Assembly: GCA_964511965.1 (NCBI GenBank)
Contig: CAZEGF010000023.1
Span: forward strand, 1 to 64,000
Length of the DNA: 64,000 bases
Direction: 5' to 3'
Source: JAUSNA01 sp964511965
Lineage (GTDB): Bacteria; Patescibacteriota; Microgenomatia; Levybacterales; GWA1-39-11
Shown in pieces: positions 25,980-33,743 of the stretch. The translations under genes were made by a program, and so were the position numbers. Position 1 is the stretch's first letter, and every line of letters starts with the position of its first letter. The notes under the pieces were generated by a model. It had not been told where the DNA came from, did not search any database, and saw only the letters and a list, made by a program, of their open reading frames with translations.

Positions 25980-26008
25980 TTGACATGCTTTTGTCTTTCT
26001 AGTATAGT
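25980..26008 (+). promoter_or_regulatory. Strong promoter of greA
   Basis: TTGACA (25980-25985), a 17-base spacer and TATAGT (26003-26008) form a near-consensus promoter. It gives a leader of about 55 bases, one of the few long leaders in the window. Confidence 0.8.
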
Positions 26009-26025
26009 ACGTCATGATATCGCTT

Positions 26026-26061
26026 AAAACTCCCACTCCAAAAATCGAGGGGGTTTTTTTT
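26026..26061 (+). terminator. Intrinsic-terminator-like attenuator in the greA leader
   Basis: AAAACTCCC (26026-26034) pairs with GGGGGTTTT (26049-26057) through nine pairs, one of them U-G, around a 14-base loop. A run of eight T (26054-26061) begins within the stem. The hairpin ends directly before the greA Shine-Dalgarno AAGGA (26062-26066). A leaderless ATG at 26014 opens a frame that runs through the hairpin and into greA out of frame. Confidence 0.65.
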
Positions 26062-26069
26062 AAGGAAAT

Positions 26070-26546
26070 ATGGATACAAATAAAAAAATATTCGTTACAA
26101 AACAAGGTCTTGAAGAGATGGAACAGGAACTTAAGGATTTGGAAAAAGTTAAAAGACCACAGGTATTGGAGCGGGTATCACAAGCTCGCGCTATGGGAGA
26201 TTTATCTGAAAATTCAGAATACACAGCTGCACGAGAAGAACTTTCACTTATAGATACTCGAATTGAAGAGTTAGGCGAAATGCTTAAAAAAATTGAATTG
26301 ATCGATGAATCTAAAGCTTCAAAAAAGGGATCTCACATTCAGTTAGGATCAACTGTAACTGTTAAAATTAATGGCAAAAAAGAGGTTTTTGAATTGGTTG
26401 GAGAATGGGAAGCAGATCCAGCTGAGAAAAAAATCTCACATGAGTCTCCTCTTGGAAAGGCTCTTATTGGAAAAAACATTAATGACAAAATTGAAGTCGA
26501 AGCACCGGCTGGAAAGATACTGTATCACATCGTAGAAATTAGTTAG
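26070..26546 (+). CDS. greA: Transcription elongation factor GreA
   Basis: The 158-residue protein has the N-terminal coiled coil of Gre factors (GLEEMEQELKDLEKVKRPQVLERVSQA, DLSENSEYTAAREE) with the acidic tip, and the C-terminal FKBP-like domain (LGSTVTV, SPLGKALIGK). It rescues backtracked RNA polymerase by stimulating transcript cleavage. The start has the Shine-Dalgarno AAGGA 3 bases upstream, which is close. An intrinsic terminator lies before it in the leader and another follows it. Confidence 0.95.
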   Translation: MDTNKKIFVTKQGLEEMEQELKDLEKVKRPQVLERVSQARAMGDLSENSEYTAAREELSLIDTRIEELGEMLKKIELIDESKASKKGSHIQLGSTVTVKINGKKEVFELVGEWEADPAEKKISHESPLGKALIGKNINDKIEVEAPAGKILYHIVEIS

Positions 26547-26568
26547 AAATAACTATCACATCTACGAT

Positions 26569-26595
26569 AAAAACCCTCCAAAAGAGGGTTTTTTT
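26569..26595 (+). terminator. Intrinsic terminator of greA
   Basis: AAAAACCCTC (26569-26578), loop CAAAA and GAGGGTTTTTTT (26584-26595) form a classic terminator. The flanking CTAC and GTAG can extend the stem. Confidence 0.9.
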
Positions 26596-26608
26596 GTAGC
26601 TTCAGGTA

Positions 26609-26614
26609 TATAAT
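26609..26614 (+). promoter_or_regulatory. -10 box of the lysyl-tRNA synthetase gene
   Basis: TATAAT ends 8 bases before the ATG at 26623, which implies a leader of about 2 bases. No Shine-Dalgarno site is present. Confidence 0.5.
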
Positions 26615-26622
26615 ATAACAAT

Positions 26623-28140
26623 ATGTTTTGGGCTGATAAAATAGCAAATGAATTAAAAGAAAGAAACCTTCCCCTTGAGTGGGTTGATGACATGAAGACT
26701 CCTTCCGGGAAAATTCATGTTGGGGCTTTGCGTGGAGTTGTGATACATGATTTGGCATTCAAAGCGCTTAGAGACATCGGAGTTAATACGAAATACACAT
26801 ATATCTTTGATAACCATGATCCAATGGATGGATTACCAGTCTATTTAGATCAAGAAGTATATTCTAAGTATCTCGGCCTGCCTCTTTATAAAGTGCCGTC
26901 TCCGGTTGAAGGATACGAAAACTATGCAGATTATTACGCTAAAGATTTTATAGATGTGTTTACAAAAATTGGATGTAATCCAGAAATATTGTGGTCAACG
27001 GATTTATATAAAAGTGGTAAGATGAACGATTTGATCAGATTATGCTTGGACAAAAGGGATGAGATTAAAGAGGTCTACGAAGAAATGTATTCAAACAAGC
27101 TTAAAGACGATTGGTATCCGTTTCAGGTTTATTGCACAAATTGTGGTAAGGTTTCAACTACCCAAGTAACTGGATGGGATGGAAATGAAATTACATTTAC
27201 ATGCCACGTTGATAGACTCGACTGGACAAAGGGATGTGGAACAACAGGAACAACAAGTCCATTTAGCGATGAGAATGAAATAAGAGGAAAATTACCATGG
27301 AAAATTGAGTGGAGCGCAAAATGGAAAGTGCTTGGAATAACCGTTGAAGGAGCTGGAAAGGATCACATGAGTCGTGGAGGATCACATGATCTGACAAGTA
27401 TCATCTGTGACAAAATCTTTAATTATCCGGTTCCTTACCCTATCCCATACGAGTTCTTCTTAGTAGGGGGTAAAAAAATGTCTTCGTCCAAAGGGAGAGG
27501 GTTTTCTGCTTCTGAAATGCTAGATATTTTACCTCCAGAACTACTTCGTTTTGTTATGGTTCGAACAAAAATGACCCAGGCAATCGAATTTGATCCTAAT
27601 AACCCAGATACAATTCCAAGTCTATTTGATGAATATCAAGAGGCTGCAAATTGCTATTTTGAAAAAGATGGATCTGATCTTGCAAGAATATTTGAATTAT
27701 CTCAAATTGGTGAAACTGTAATGCCGCCGAGTCTTCGATTTAAAATCCTTGCACAGTGGGTACAGATGCCTAATATGGAAGAAGAAATTGAGAAAGAAGG
27801 ACTTTCTGAATGGGCAAAATATGCACGGATTTGGGTTGAAAGGTTTGCCCCGGAAAGTGACAAATTCCTCGTCCAAAAAGAATTACCAGACGTTTCAAGT
27901 TTGTCTGAATCACATAAGGAATATCTTAAGTCTCTTATTGAATTGTTTGAGCATGAGTTAAACCCAGAAGAATTGCAGACTGCAATTTACGAAAAATCAA
28001 AAGAAAAAGAACTAAAATCGACAGATGCATTTAAAGCAATTTACACAGCTTTTCTTGGCAAAGATCATGGACCAAAAGCCGCATGGTTACTACAAAGTCT
28101 GGACAAAGAATTTGTAAAAAAACGACTGAACGATATTTAG
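26623..28140 (+). CDS. lysS: Class I lysyl-tRNA synthetase
   Basis: The 505-residue protein is the archaeal-type class I LysRS, not the class II form of most bacteria. It has the HIGH-like KIHVGALRG near residue 30 and KKMSSSKG (KMSKS). GAGKDHMSRGGSHDLT lies in the catalytic domain, and two Cys-containing segments (YCTNCGK, DWTKGCG) may form a zinc site. It charges tRNA-Lys. It is followed 1 base later by an RdgB-like gene and then serS. Confidence 0.94.
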   Translation: MFWADKIANELKERNLPLEWVDDMKTPSGKIHVGALRGVVIHDLAFKALRDIGVNTKYTYIFDNHDPMDGLPVYLDQEVYSKYLGLPLYKVPSPVEGYENYADYYAKDFIDVFTKIGCNPEILWSTDLYKSGKMNDLIRLCLDKRDEIKEVYEEMYSNKLKDDWYPFQVYCTNCGKVSTTQVTGWDGNEITFTCHVDRLDWTKGCGTTGTTSPFSDENEIRGKLPWKIEWSAKWKVLGITVEGAGKDHMSRGGSHDLTSIICDKIFNYPVPYPIPYEFFLVGGKKMSSSKGRGFSASEMLDILPPELLRFVMVRTKMTQAIEFDPNNPDTIPSLFDEYQEAANCYFEKDGSDLARIFELSQIGETVMPPSLRFKILAQWVQMPNMEEEIEKEGLSEWAKYARIWVERFAPESDKFLVQKELPDVSSLSESHKEYLKSLIELFEHELNPEELQTAIYEKSKEKELKSTDAFKAIYTAFLGKDHGPKAAWLLQSLDKEFVKKRLNDI

Positions 28141-28141
28141 T

Positions 28142-28705
28142 ATGAAAAAAATTTATTACGCGACTGGAAACAAAGGAAAAGCAGGCGAGGCCGAGCGTAT
28201 GCTTGGGATCGATCTTGAGGTAGCAGATCTTGAACTTGATGAACTTCAAAGCATGGATTTGGGAGTAATTGTAAGGCATAAGGTTGAGCAGGCTTACGAA
28301 AAATTAAAAGCCCCAGTAATAGTTGATGATGTAAGCGTTGAAGTAGAAGTATGGAATGGATTTCCCGGACCATTTATAAAATTTGCCCACCATGCTGGAG
28401 GAATTCCATTGCTTTTGTATTTTCTTAGAAATGAAACAAATAGAAATATAAAAGTTATTTGTACATTGGGTTACCATGATGGAGAAAAAGTGCATGTTTT
28501 TTCAGGAGTAGTACCAGGCATATTTACAACAGAAGAGCGTGGAGAAAAAGGATGGGGGTTGGATCCTATCATATTGCCCGACGGACAAACCCAAACATTT
28601 TCAGAGATGGATATTGCACTAAAAAACAGAGTAAGCCATAGAGCTTTGGCATTTGAAAAATTAAAAAAACATTTAGAAGGACAAAAGGAAGATTCTAAGC
28701 TATAA
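28142..28705 (+). CDS. Non-canonical purine NTP pyrophosphatase (RdgB/HAM1 family)
   Basis: The 187-residue protein has YATGNKGKAGEAERML at the start, VDDVSVEVEVWNGFPGPFIK in the middle and SHRALAFEKLK at the end, matching the Ham1 fold. The family hydrolyses ITP, dITP and XTP to monophosphates, cleaning the nucleotide pool. It lies between two tRNA synthetase genes with 1-base and 8-base gaps. Confidence 0.88.
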   Translation: MKKIYYATGNKGKAGEAERMLGIDLEVADLELDELQSMDLGVIVRHKVEQAYEKLKAPVIVDDVSVEVEVWNGFPGPFIKFAHHAGGIPLLLYFLRNETNRNIKVICTLGYHDGEKVHVFSGVVPGIFTTEERGEKGWGLDPIILPDGQTQTFSEMDIALKNRVSHRALAFEKLKKHLEGQKEDSKL

Positions 28706-28706
28706 T
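28701..28706 (+). promoter_or_regulatory. -10 box of serS
   Basis: TATAAT ends 7 bases before the serS ATG at 28714 and overlaps the end of the RdgB-like gene. Leaderless geometry, no Shine-Dalgarno site. Confidence 0.45.
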
Positions 28707-28713
28707 TGAGCAT

Positions 28714-29961
28714 ATGATAGATCTAAAATTTCTCCGGGAAAATGCAGAAAAAGTTACTGCTGGTGCAGCTTCCAAAAACATTACAATTGATGTTTCAAAG
28801 ATTTTAGAATTGGATGAAAAGTTTCGAAACTTAAATGTTGAAGTACAAAATCTTCGCGCTGAGAGAAATAAAGCAGCTCAGGAAAGAAATATTGATCGTG
28901 GACGTGAAATAAAACAGCAATTAGATGGACTTGAGACAGAACTTACAAATCTTGAAACTCAATTAAACGATCTAACTTCCCAGATTCCTGCTCTTCCCAA
29001 AGATGATGTGAAGGTTGGCAAAAATGATACTGAAAATGATGTTATAAAAACCATCGGTGAAATAAACCAGTTTTCATTCAAACCCTTAGATCATGTAGAG
29101 CTTGGGACAAAGTTGGATATCATAGACATTGAAAGGGCGGCAAAAGTAAGTGGTGCAAGATATTACTATTTGAAAAATGAAGGAGCACTTTTAGAATTTG
29201 CGCTTATCCGTTTTGCATTGGAAAAACTCACTGAAAAAGGATTTGCTCCAATTGTCCCACCAACAATGGTGACAAGAGAAACGATGAAAGCTTTGGGATA
29301 TATGGAAAATGGTGGAGAAGAGGATATGTTCTCCCTCTCTTCCGACGACAAATTTCTAGTAGGAACTGCAGAACAGTCTGTCGTTCCAATGCATAAAAAT
29401 GAGACTTTCAACGCTAACGAACTTCCAAAAAGATATGTAGCTTTCTCATCTTCATTTAGACGTGAGGCTGGAAGTTATGGAAAAGACACAAGAGGAATTT
29501 TAAGAGTTCACGAATTCCATAAGGTAGAGATGGTAAGTTTCGTTGTAGACGGTCAAGACGATAATGAGCACGAATTCTTAAGAGAAATTGAAGAGGAATT
29601 TTTCTCAGATCTAAAGATCCCATACCAAGTCATAAAAATGTGTACCGGGGACCTAGGATTTCCTGCTGTCAGAAAGTACGATATCGAAGCTTGGATTCCA
29701 ACGCAAGAAAAATATAGAGAAGTTACATCAACTTCAACAACTGGTGATTTTCAGGCAAGACGCCTAAATATCAAATATAAAGAGGACCTGCCAACCGGCG
29801 GAGAGAAAAAGTATGTAAACATATTAAATGGAACGGCATTTGCAATTGGCCGGACGCTCATTGCAATTTTAGAAAACTATCAACAGGAAGACGGAAGTGT
29901 TTTGATTCCACCAGTTCTTCAGAAATATACCGGTTTTGACAAAATCTCCCCAAAAAGTTAA
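28714..29961 (+). CDS. serS: Seryl-tRNA synthetase
   Basis: The 415-residue class II enzyme has the N-terminal tRNA-binding coiled coil (about residues 30-100). Motif 2 is FSSSFRREAGSYGKDTRGILRVHEFHKVEM, and motif 3 is GTAFAIGRTLIAILENYQ. GTAEQSVVPMHKNE is the serine-binding region. It charges tRNA-Ser. Its last base is the first base of the next gene's ATG. Confidence 0.96.
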   Translation: MIDLKFLRENAEKVTAGAASKNITIDVSKILELDEKFRNLNVEVQNLRAERNKAAQERNIDRGREIKQQLDGLETELTNLETQLNDLTSQIPALPKDDVKVGKNDTENDVIKTIGEINQFSFKPLDHVELGTKLDIIDIERAAKVSGARYYYLKNEGALLEFALIRFALEKLTEKGFAPIVPPTMVTRETMKALGYMENGGEEDMFSLSSDDKFLVGTAEQSVVPMHKNETFNANELPKRYVAFSSSFRREAGSYGKDTRGILRVHEFHKVEMVSFVVDGQDDNEHEFLREIEEEFFSDLKIPYQVIKMCTGDLGFPAVRKYDIEAWIPTQEKYREVTSTSTTGDFQARRLNIKYKEDLPTGGEKKYVNILNGTAFAIGRTLIAILENYQQEDGSVLIPPVLQKYTGFDKISPKS

Positions 29962-30605
29962 TGGCGAATATTCTGGTTTTTGGAACAAGTACTACCTATG
30001 GCGCCTGGGATAGCGAGGGTGGTTGGGTTCAGAGACTAAGAAAATTCTTAGACCAAAAAATAATTGAATCTGATTTAAAACTTGACTATCTTGTCTACAA
30101 TTTAGGAATATCTGGTAACAAAAGTACAGATATCCTTGATCGATTTGAAAATGAAACAACACCCCGTTTGGATAAATATGGGGGAGAAAATATAATTCTT
30201 TTTCATATAGGGATAAACGATTGTATTTACTCAGAAACATTAGGACAAACTGAAGTTTCTGAAGAGGACTTTAGAAAAAATCTTTCCGAACTTCTTAAAA
30301 AAGCTAAAAAGCATTCGTCAAAAATTGTTGTTATTGGATCAATGCCTGTTGATGGTCGGGTAAATCCAATGCCCTGGTCACCAAAAAGAGCATATAAAAA
30401 TGAATTTGTAAAGCGGTTCAATCAAATAATGAAAGAAGTAGCAGAAAAAGAAGAAGCATATTTCATAGAGGTTTACAAGAAATATATAGAAACGGACTAC
30501 TCAAGTTTGCTAGCAGATGGGGTTCATATGAATGATGAGGGACATAGATTGTTGTTTGAAGATGTAAGGATTTATCTAGAATCAAACAAGATAATTAAAT
30601 ATTAA
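29961..30605 (+). CDS. SGNH/GDSL-type hydrolase
   Basis: The 214-residue protein has FGTSTTYG at block I, where most relatives have GDSxT. HIGINDC follows at block III (GxND) and DGVHMNDEGH at block V (DxxH), giving a Ser-Asp-His triad. There is no signal peptide. It may be an esterase or deacetylase, and the substrate is unknown. The start overlaps the serS stop (TAATG). Confidence 0.8.
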   Translation: MANILVFGTSTTYGAWDSEGGWVQRLRKFLDQKIIESDLKLDYLVYNLGISGNKSTDILDRFENETTPRLDKYGGENIILFHIGINDCIYSETLGQTEVSEEDFRKNLSELLKKAKKHSSKIVVIGSMPVDGRVNPMPWSPKRAYKNEFVKRFNQIMKEVAEKEEAYFIEVYKKYIETDYSSLLADGVHMNDEGHRLLFEDVRIYLESNKIIKY

Positions 30606-30635
30606 TATAAACCTCAAAGGCATAATCATTAGCGT

Positions 30636-30680
30636 TTGACTTTTTATTTATATTATTCCAATATAAATATGAAAGGAGGT
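30636..30680 (+). promoter_or_regulatory. Promoter and Shine-Dalgarno region of the Lys/Ala-rich protein gene
   Basis: TTGACT (30636-30641) is followed by AT-rich sequence with TATAAA (30662-30667), though the spacing of 20 is long and the -10 is uncertain. AAAGGAGGTG (30672-30681), the strongest Shine-Dalgarno site in the window, stands 7-8 bases before the ATG. The 13-mer CGTTTGACTTTTT around the -35 recurs at 33707. Confidence 0.5.
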
Positions 30681-30688
30681 GTTATTAC

Positions 30689-30811
30689 ATGCCAGCAAAG
30701 AAAAAGGCAGCTCCAAAAAAAGCCGCTCCTAAAAAAGCAGCAGCAAAAAAACCAATGAAAAAAATGGTTAAAAAAGCTGCACCAAAGAAAAAGACAGTAA
30801 AGAAAAAATAA
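30689..30811 (+). CDS. 40-residue Lys/Ala/Pro-rich basic protein (histone H1-tail-like)
   Basis: The protein begins MPAKKKAAPKKAAPKK and continues with KKP, KKM and APKKK motifs. About half of the residues are Lys and a quarter Ala, with no acidic residue. The composition matches histone H1 C-terminal tails and bacterial Lys-rich nucleoid or RNA-binding proteins. A very strong Shine-Dalgarno site, a possible promoter and a strong dedicated terminator show it is a real and probably abundant gene. Its role in DNA or RNA binding is inference. Confidence 0.85.
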   Translation: MPAKKKAAPKKAAPKKAAAKKPMKKMVKKAAPKKKTVKKK

Positions 30812-30843
30812 GTTAGAAATTTTTTATCTTGAAAAATTTATGT

Positions 30844-30881
30844 AAAATGCTCTTTGTACGTAAGTGCAAGGGGCATTTTTT
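30844..30881 (+). terminator. Strong intrinsic terminator with a GUAA tetraloop
   Basis: AAAATGCTCTTTGTAC (30844-30859) pairs over all 16 positions, three of them U-G or G-U, with 30864-30879 around a GTAA (GNRA-type) loop. A T-run follows. Confidence 0.92.
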
Positions 30882-30914
30882 CTTGTCAGAGAGCTAGCTA
30901 AAAGGACTGAAACA

Positions 30915-30923
30915 TGCTAGAAT
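30915..30923 (+). promoter_or_regulatory. Extended -10 promoter of secA
   Basis: TGC-TAGAAT ends 13 bases before the secA ATG at 30937. It implies a leader of about 7 bases without a Shine-Dalgarno site. Confidence 0.5.
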
Positions 30924-30936
30924 TAGAGTTCAAATC

Positions 30937-33669
30937 ATGCTTAATTTCATCACAAAACTTTTTGATAGCAACGACAAAGAAATCTCAAAGCTTCTTCCTA
31001 TCGTCGCCGAGATAAATGGATTGGAGGGAAAAATTAAAAAACTCAAAGATAGTGATTTTCCCAAGAAAACTGAAGAGCTGAAAAAGCGCGTGGCAAATGG
31101 TGAGAGCATTTACCTACTACTTCCTGAAGCATTCGCATTAGTAAGAGAAGCAGCACAGCGTACATTAGGACTTAGACATTACGACGTGCAATTGATTGCA
31201 GCTGCAGTTCTTGCGCAAGGGAAAGTTGCAGAGCAAAAAACAGGAGAAGGAAAGACATTGTCAGCAACACCTGCTTTATATCTTCATGCACTAACCGGAA
31301 AACCCGTGCATTTGGTGACGGTAAATGATTATCTTGCCCGCCGGGATGCGGGATGGATGGGTGATATATTTGCATTTTTGGGACTTAAAGTTGGAGCAAT
31401 TATTAATGACAATTCATTTATTTTTGACAAAAGTTATGAGGAGAAAGACGTTAGTGATTATCGCCTTACCCACCTAAAACCTGTAACAAGGGGTGAGGCA
31501 TACAAAGCAGATATCTTGTATGGAATAAATTCAGAATTTGGATTTGATTATCTCCGGGACAACATGGTTACTTCAATTGACCAGCTGGTGCAACGTGAGC
31601 ATTATTTTGCCATTATCGATGAGGTTGATTCTGTTCTTATTGATGAGGCAAGAACTCCTCACATTATCTCAATGCCTGATGCAACTCCTTCGAATAAGTA
31701 TTTTGAGTATGCAGGTCTTATTGATAAGTTGCAACCAATCGATTACAAAATGGATGAGAAAAGAAGAACGGTTCATCTAACAGACCATGGTATAGGAAAA
31801 ATAGAATCAATGTTTGGTGTCAAAGATATTTACGAAAAAGATTTTGATACTGTATACCACATTGAAGCAGCTCTTAAAGCCAAACTCCTTTATACAAAAA
31901 ATAAAGACTATATTGTACGTGACAACCAAGTAATTTTGGTTGATGAGTTTACCGGACGATTACTTGAAGGGCGAAGACTATCTGAAGGACTTCACCAAGC
32001 GATAGAAGCAAAGGAGGGAGTTGCTATCCAACAAGAGTCAAAGACATTGGCAACAGTTTCTCTTCAAAATTATTTCAGAAAATACGAAAAACTGTCCGGC
32101 ATGACCGGTACAGCAGCAACTGAAGCAGAGGAATTTCACAAAATATATAAGTTAGATGTAATTGTTATCCCTTCAAATAAAAATATCCAGAGAGAAGATG
32201 TTTCAGACCAGATTTATAAAACAGCACGGGCAAAAATAACTGCAGTTGTAAATGAAATTGAAGATGCACACAAAAAAGGTCAGCCGGTTCTTGTAGGAAC
32301 CGCATCAATTGAGCATAACGAAATAGTTAGTGAGACTCTCAAAAGACGGGGTATAAAGCACGAAGTTCTTAATGCTAAAAACCACATGCATGAGGCACTT
32401 ATTATTAAGGACGCCGGTAAAAAGGGAGCCGTAACAGTTGCTACCAATATGGCGGGTCGTGGAGTTGACATTATTTTAGGAGGACAACCTCCATCGTCAT
32501 TTGAAACAAAGTATCAAACCAAAACAGGTGTAAAACAATTTGAAAAAGAAATGAAAGCATGGCAAAAAGAACACGATGAAGTGCTTGCTCTTGGCGGACT
32601 TTATGTAATAGGTACAGAAAAGCATGAATCAAGAAGAATTGATAACCAGTTAAGGGGTAGATCCGGCCGACAAGGCGATCCTGGGAAATCAGTTTTTATT
32701 ATTTCACTTGAAGATGATTTGATGAGAGTATTTGGAGGAGATCAAATCGCAGGACTTATGACTCGATTTAATTTTCCTGAGGATCAGCCGTTGACACATG
32801 CGCTCGTCACAAGAGTTATAACCCAAGCACAGGTAAAAGTTGAAGGATTTAATTTTGAAAGCCGGAAATATACGGTTGAATACGATGATGTTCTTAACAA
32901 GCAAAGAGAAATTATTTATGGCATGCGCCGCGAGCTTTTGGAAGGCATGGATCACGAAGCTTTTATCTTAGAACGGTTAGATACAACAATTGATAGTTCT
33001 GTTGAGATGCAATACGTAATCCAACCAGAAGACTTTAACAAAGCTATTCTTTCTGATTTTGTTGAGATGATCCCACTAGACGCTCATTCTCAAGGTCATA
33101 TTTTGGAGCAATTAGAACAACGTCATGAAAAAGAAGAGAAGAAGGAATTTCTAAAGACTCTTTCACATGACATATTCAAGCAAAGAGAAAAAGAATTAGG
33201 AAAAGAAATCAGTAACCAACTGATAAAGGCAGTCTCTTTGCAAATTATTGATAATCTTTGGATGAATCATTTGACTGCAATGGAGGATCTACGTATTGGA
33301 ATAAGACTTCAAGCTTTCTCGCAAAAAGATCCACTTGTCGAATACAAGAATGAAGCATTCAAATTATTTGAAAAGCTAGTTAACGGAGTTGATGACGGGA
33401 TAGTTACTAGAATATTTAAAGTGCAAATAGTGACTGAACAGCCTGCGATAAATTTAGAAGCTGCATCAACCAATCAGTCTGCGGAAGAGATAGGAGAAGA
33501 CAATGTTAAAAAGCAAAAAGAAAACAGAAAAAAGAAAAAAGTAACTTCAACATCGAGCCAATCACCAACCACCGATGACCAATCACAAACCACTAAGAAG
33601 CTGGGTCGCAATGATCCATGTTGGTGTGGGTCAGGCAAGAAGTGGAAAAAATGCCACTACCCAAATTGA
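30937..33669 (+). CDS. secA: Protein translocase ATPase SecA
   Basis: The 910-residue protein has the Walker A segment AEQKTGEGKTLSA near residue 100, DEVDSVLIDEARTP (Walker B), YSLTDYDE-like nucleotide-binding and preprotein cross-linking regions, and VATNMAGRGVDI and GRSGRQGDPG in NBD2. A C-terminal SEC-C zinc motif (CWCGSGKKWKKCH) binds SecB or ribosomes in relatives. It drives export through SecYEG. The linker before SEC-C (residues about 874-888) is encoded by a heptamer tract. The last 22 bases or so recur at 34686-34707. Confidence 0.97.
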   Translation: MLNFITKLFDSNDKEISKLLPIVAEINGLEGKIKKLKDSDFPKKTEELKKRVANGESIYLLLPEAFALVREAAQRTLGLRHYDVQLIAAAVLAQGKVAEQKTGEGKTLSATPALYLHALTGKPVHLVTVNDYLARRDAGWMGDIFAFLGLKVGAIINDNSFIFDKSYEEKDVSDYRLTHLKPVTRGEAYKADILYGINSEFGFDYLRDNMVTSIDQLVQREHYFAIIDEVDSVLIDEARTPHIISMPDATPSNKYFEYAGLIDKLQPIDYKMDEKRRTVHLTDHGIGKIESMFGVKDIYEKDFDTVYHIEAALKAKLLYTKNKDYIVRDNQVILVDEFTGRLLEGRRLSEGLHQAIEAKEGVAIQQESKTLATVSLQNYFRKYEKLSGMTGTAATEAEEFHKIYKLDVIVIPSNKNIQREDVSDQIYKTARAKITAVVNEIEDAHKKGQPVLVGTASIEHNEIVSETLKRRGIKHEVLNAKNHMHEALIIKDAGKKGAVTVATNMAGRGVDIILGGQPPSSFETKYQTKTGVKQFEKEMKAWQKEHDEVLALGGLYVIGTEKHESRRIDNQLRGRSGRQGDPGKSVFIISLEDDLMRVFGGDQIAGLMTRFNFPEDQPLTHALVTRVITQAQVKVEGFNFESRKYTVEYDDVLNKQREIIYGMRRELLEGMDHEAFILERLDTTIDSSVEMQYVIQPEDFNKAILSDFVEMIPLDAHSQGHILEQLEQRHEKEEKKEFLKTLSHDIFKQREKELGKEISNQLIKAVSLQIIDNLWMNHLTAMEDLRIGIRLQAFSQKDPLVEYKNEAFKLFEKLVNGVDDGIVTRIFKVQIVTEQPAINLEAASTNQSAEEIGEDNVKKQKENRKKKKVTSTSSQSPTTDDQSQTTKKLGRNDPCWCGSGKKWKKCHYPN
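33558..33592. repeat. Heptamer repeat tract (CCAATCA type) inside secA, 5 units
   Basis: CCAATCA, CCAACCA, CCGATGA, CCAATCA and CAAACCA run in tandem, with a weaker sixth unit (CTAAGAA). They encode the Ser/Thr/Gln/Pro-rich linker between the SecA body and its SEC-C tail. Confidence 0.85.
33646..33667 (+). repeat. 22-bp direct repeat, left copy (end of secA)
   Basis: The segment from the A-run before ATGCCACTACCCAAATT through the penultimate base of the secA stop codon is identical to 34686-34707. It encodes the last residues KKCHYPN of SecA. Confidence 0.85.
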
Positions 33670-33743
33670 TGAAATCAATTAGGTCGAACTCCAAATTAGT
33701 ATCCCCGTTTGACTTTTTTACATAATTCATTTTCAATTAATCT

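Noticed and set aside
26014..26253. 79-codon frame overlapping greA as an independent protein
   Set aside because: Most of it lies in another frame of greA and looks like a shadow. Only its first codons through the leader hairpin are of possible regulatory interest.
30915..30940. tRNA-like GTTCAAATC motif upstream of secA
   Set aside because: There is no matching acceptor or anticodon stem around it. The bases form part of the promoter and leader of secA.
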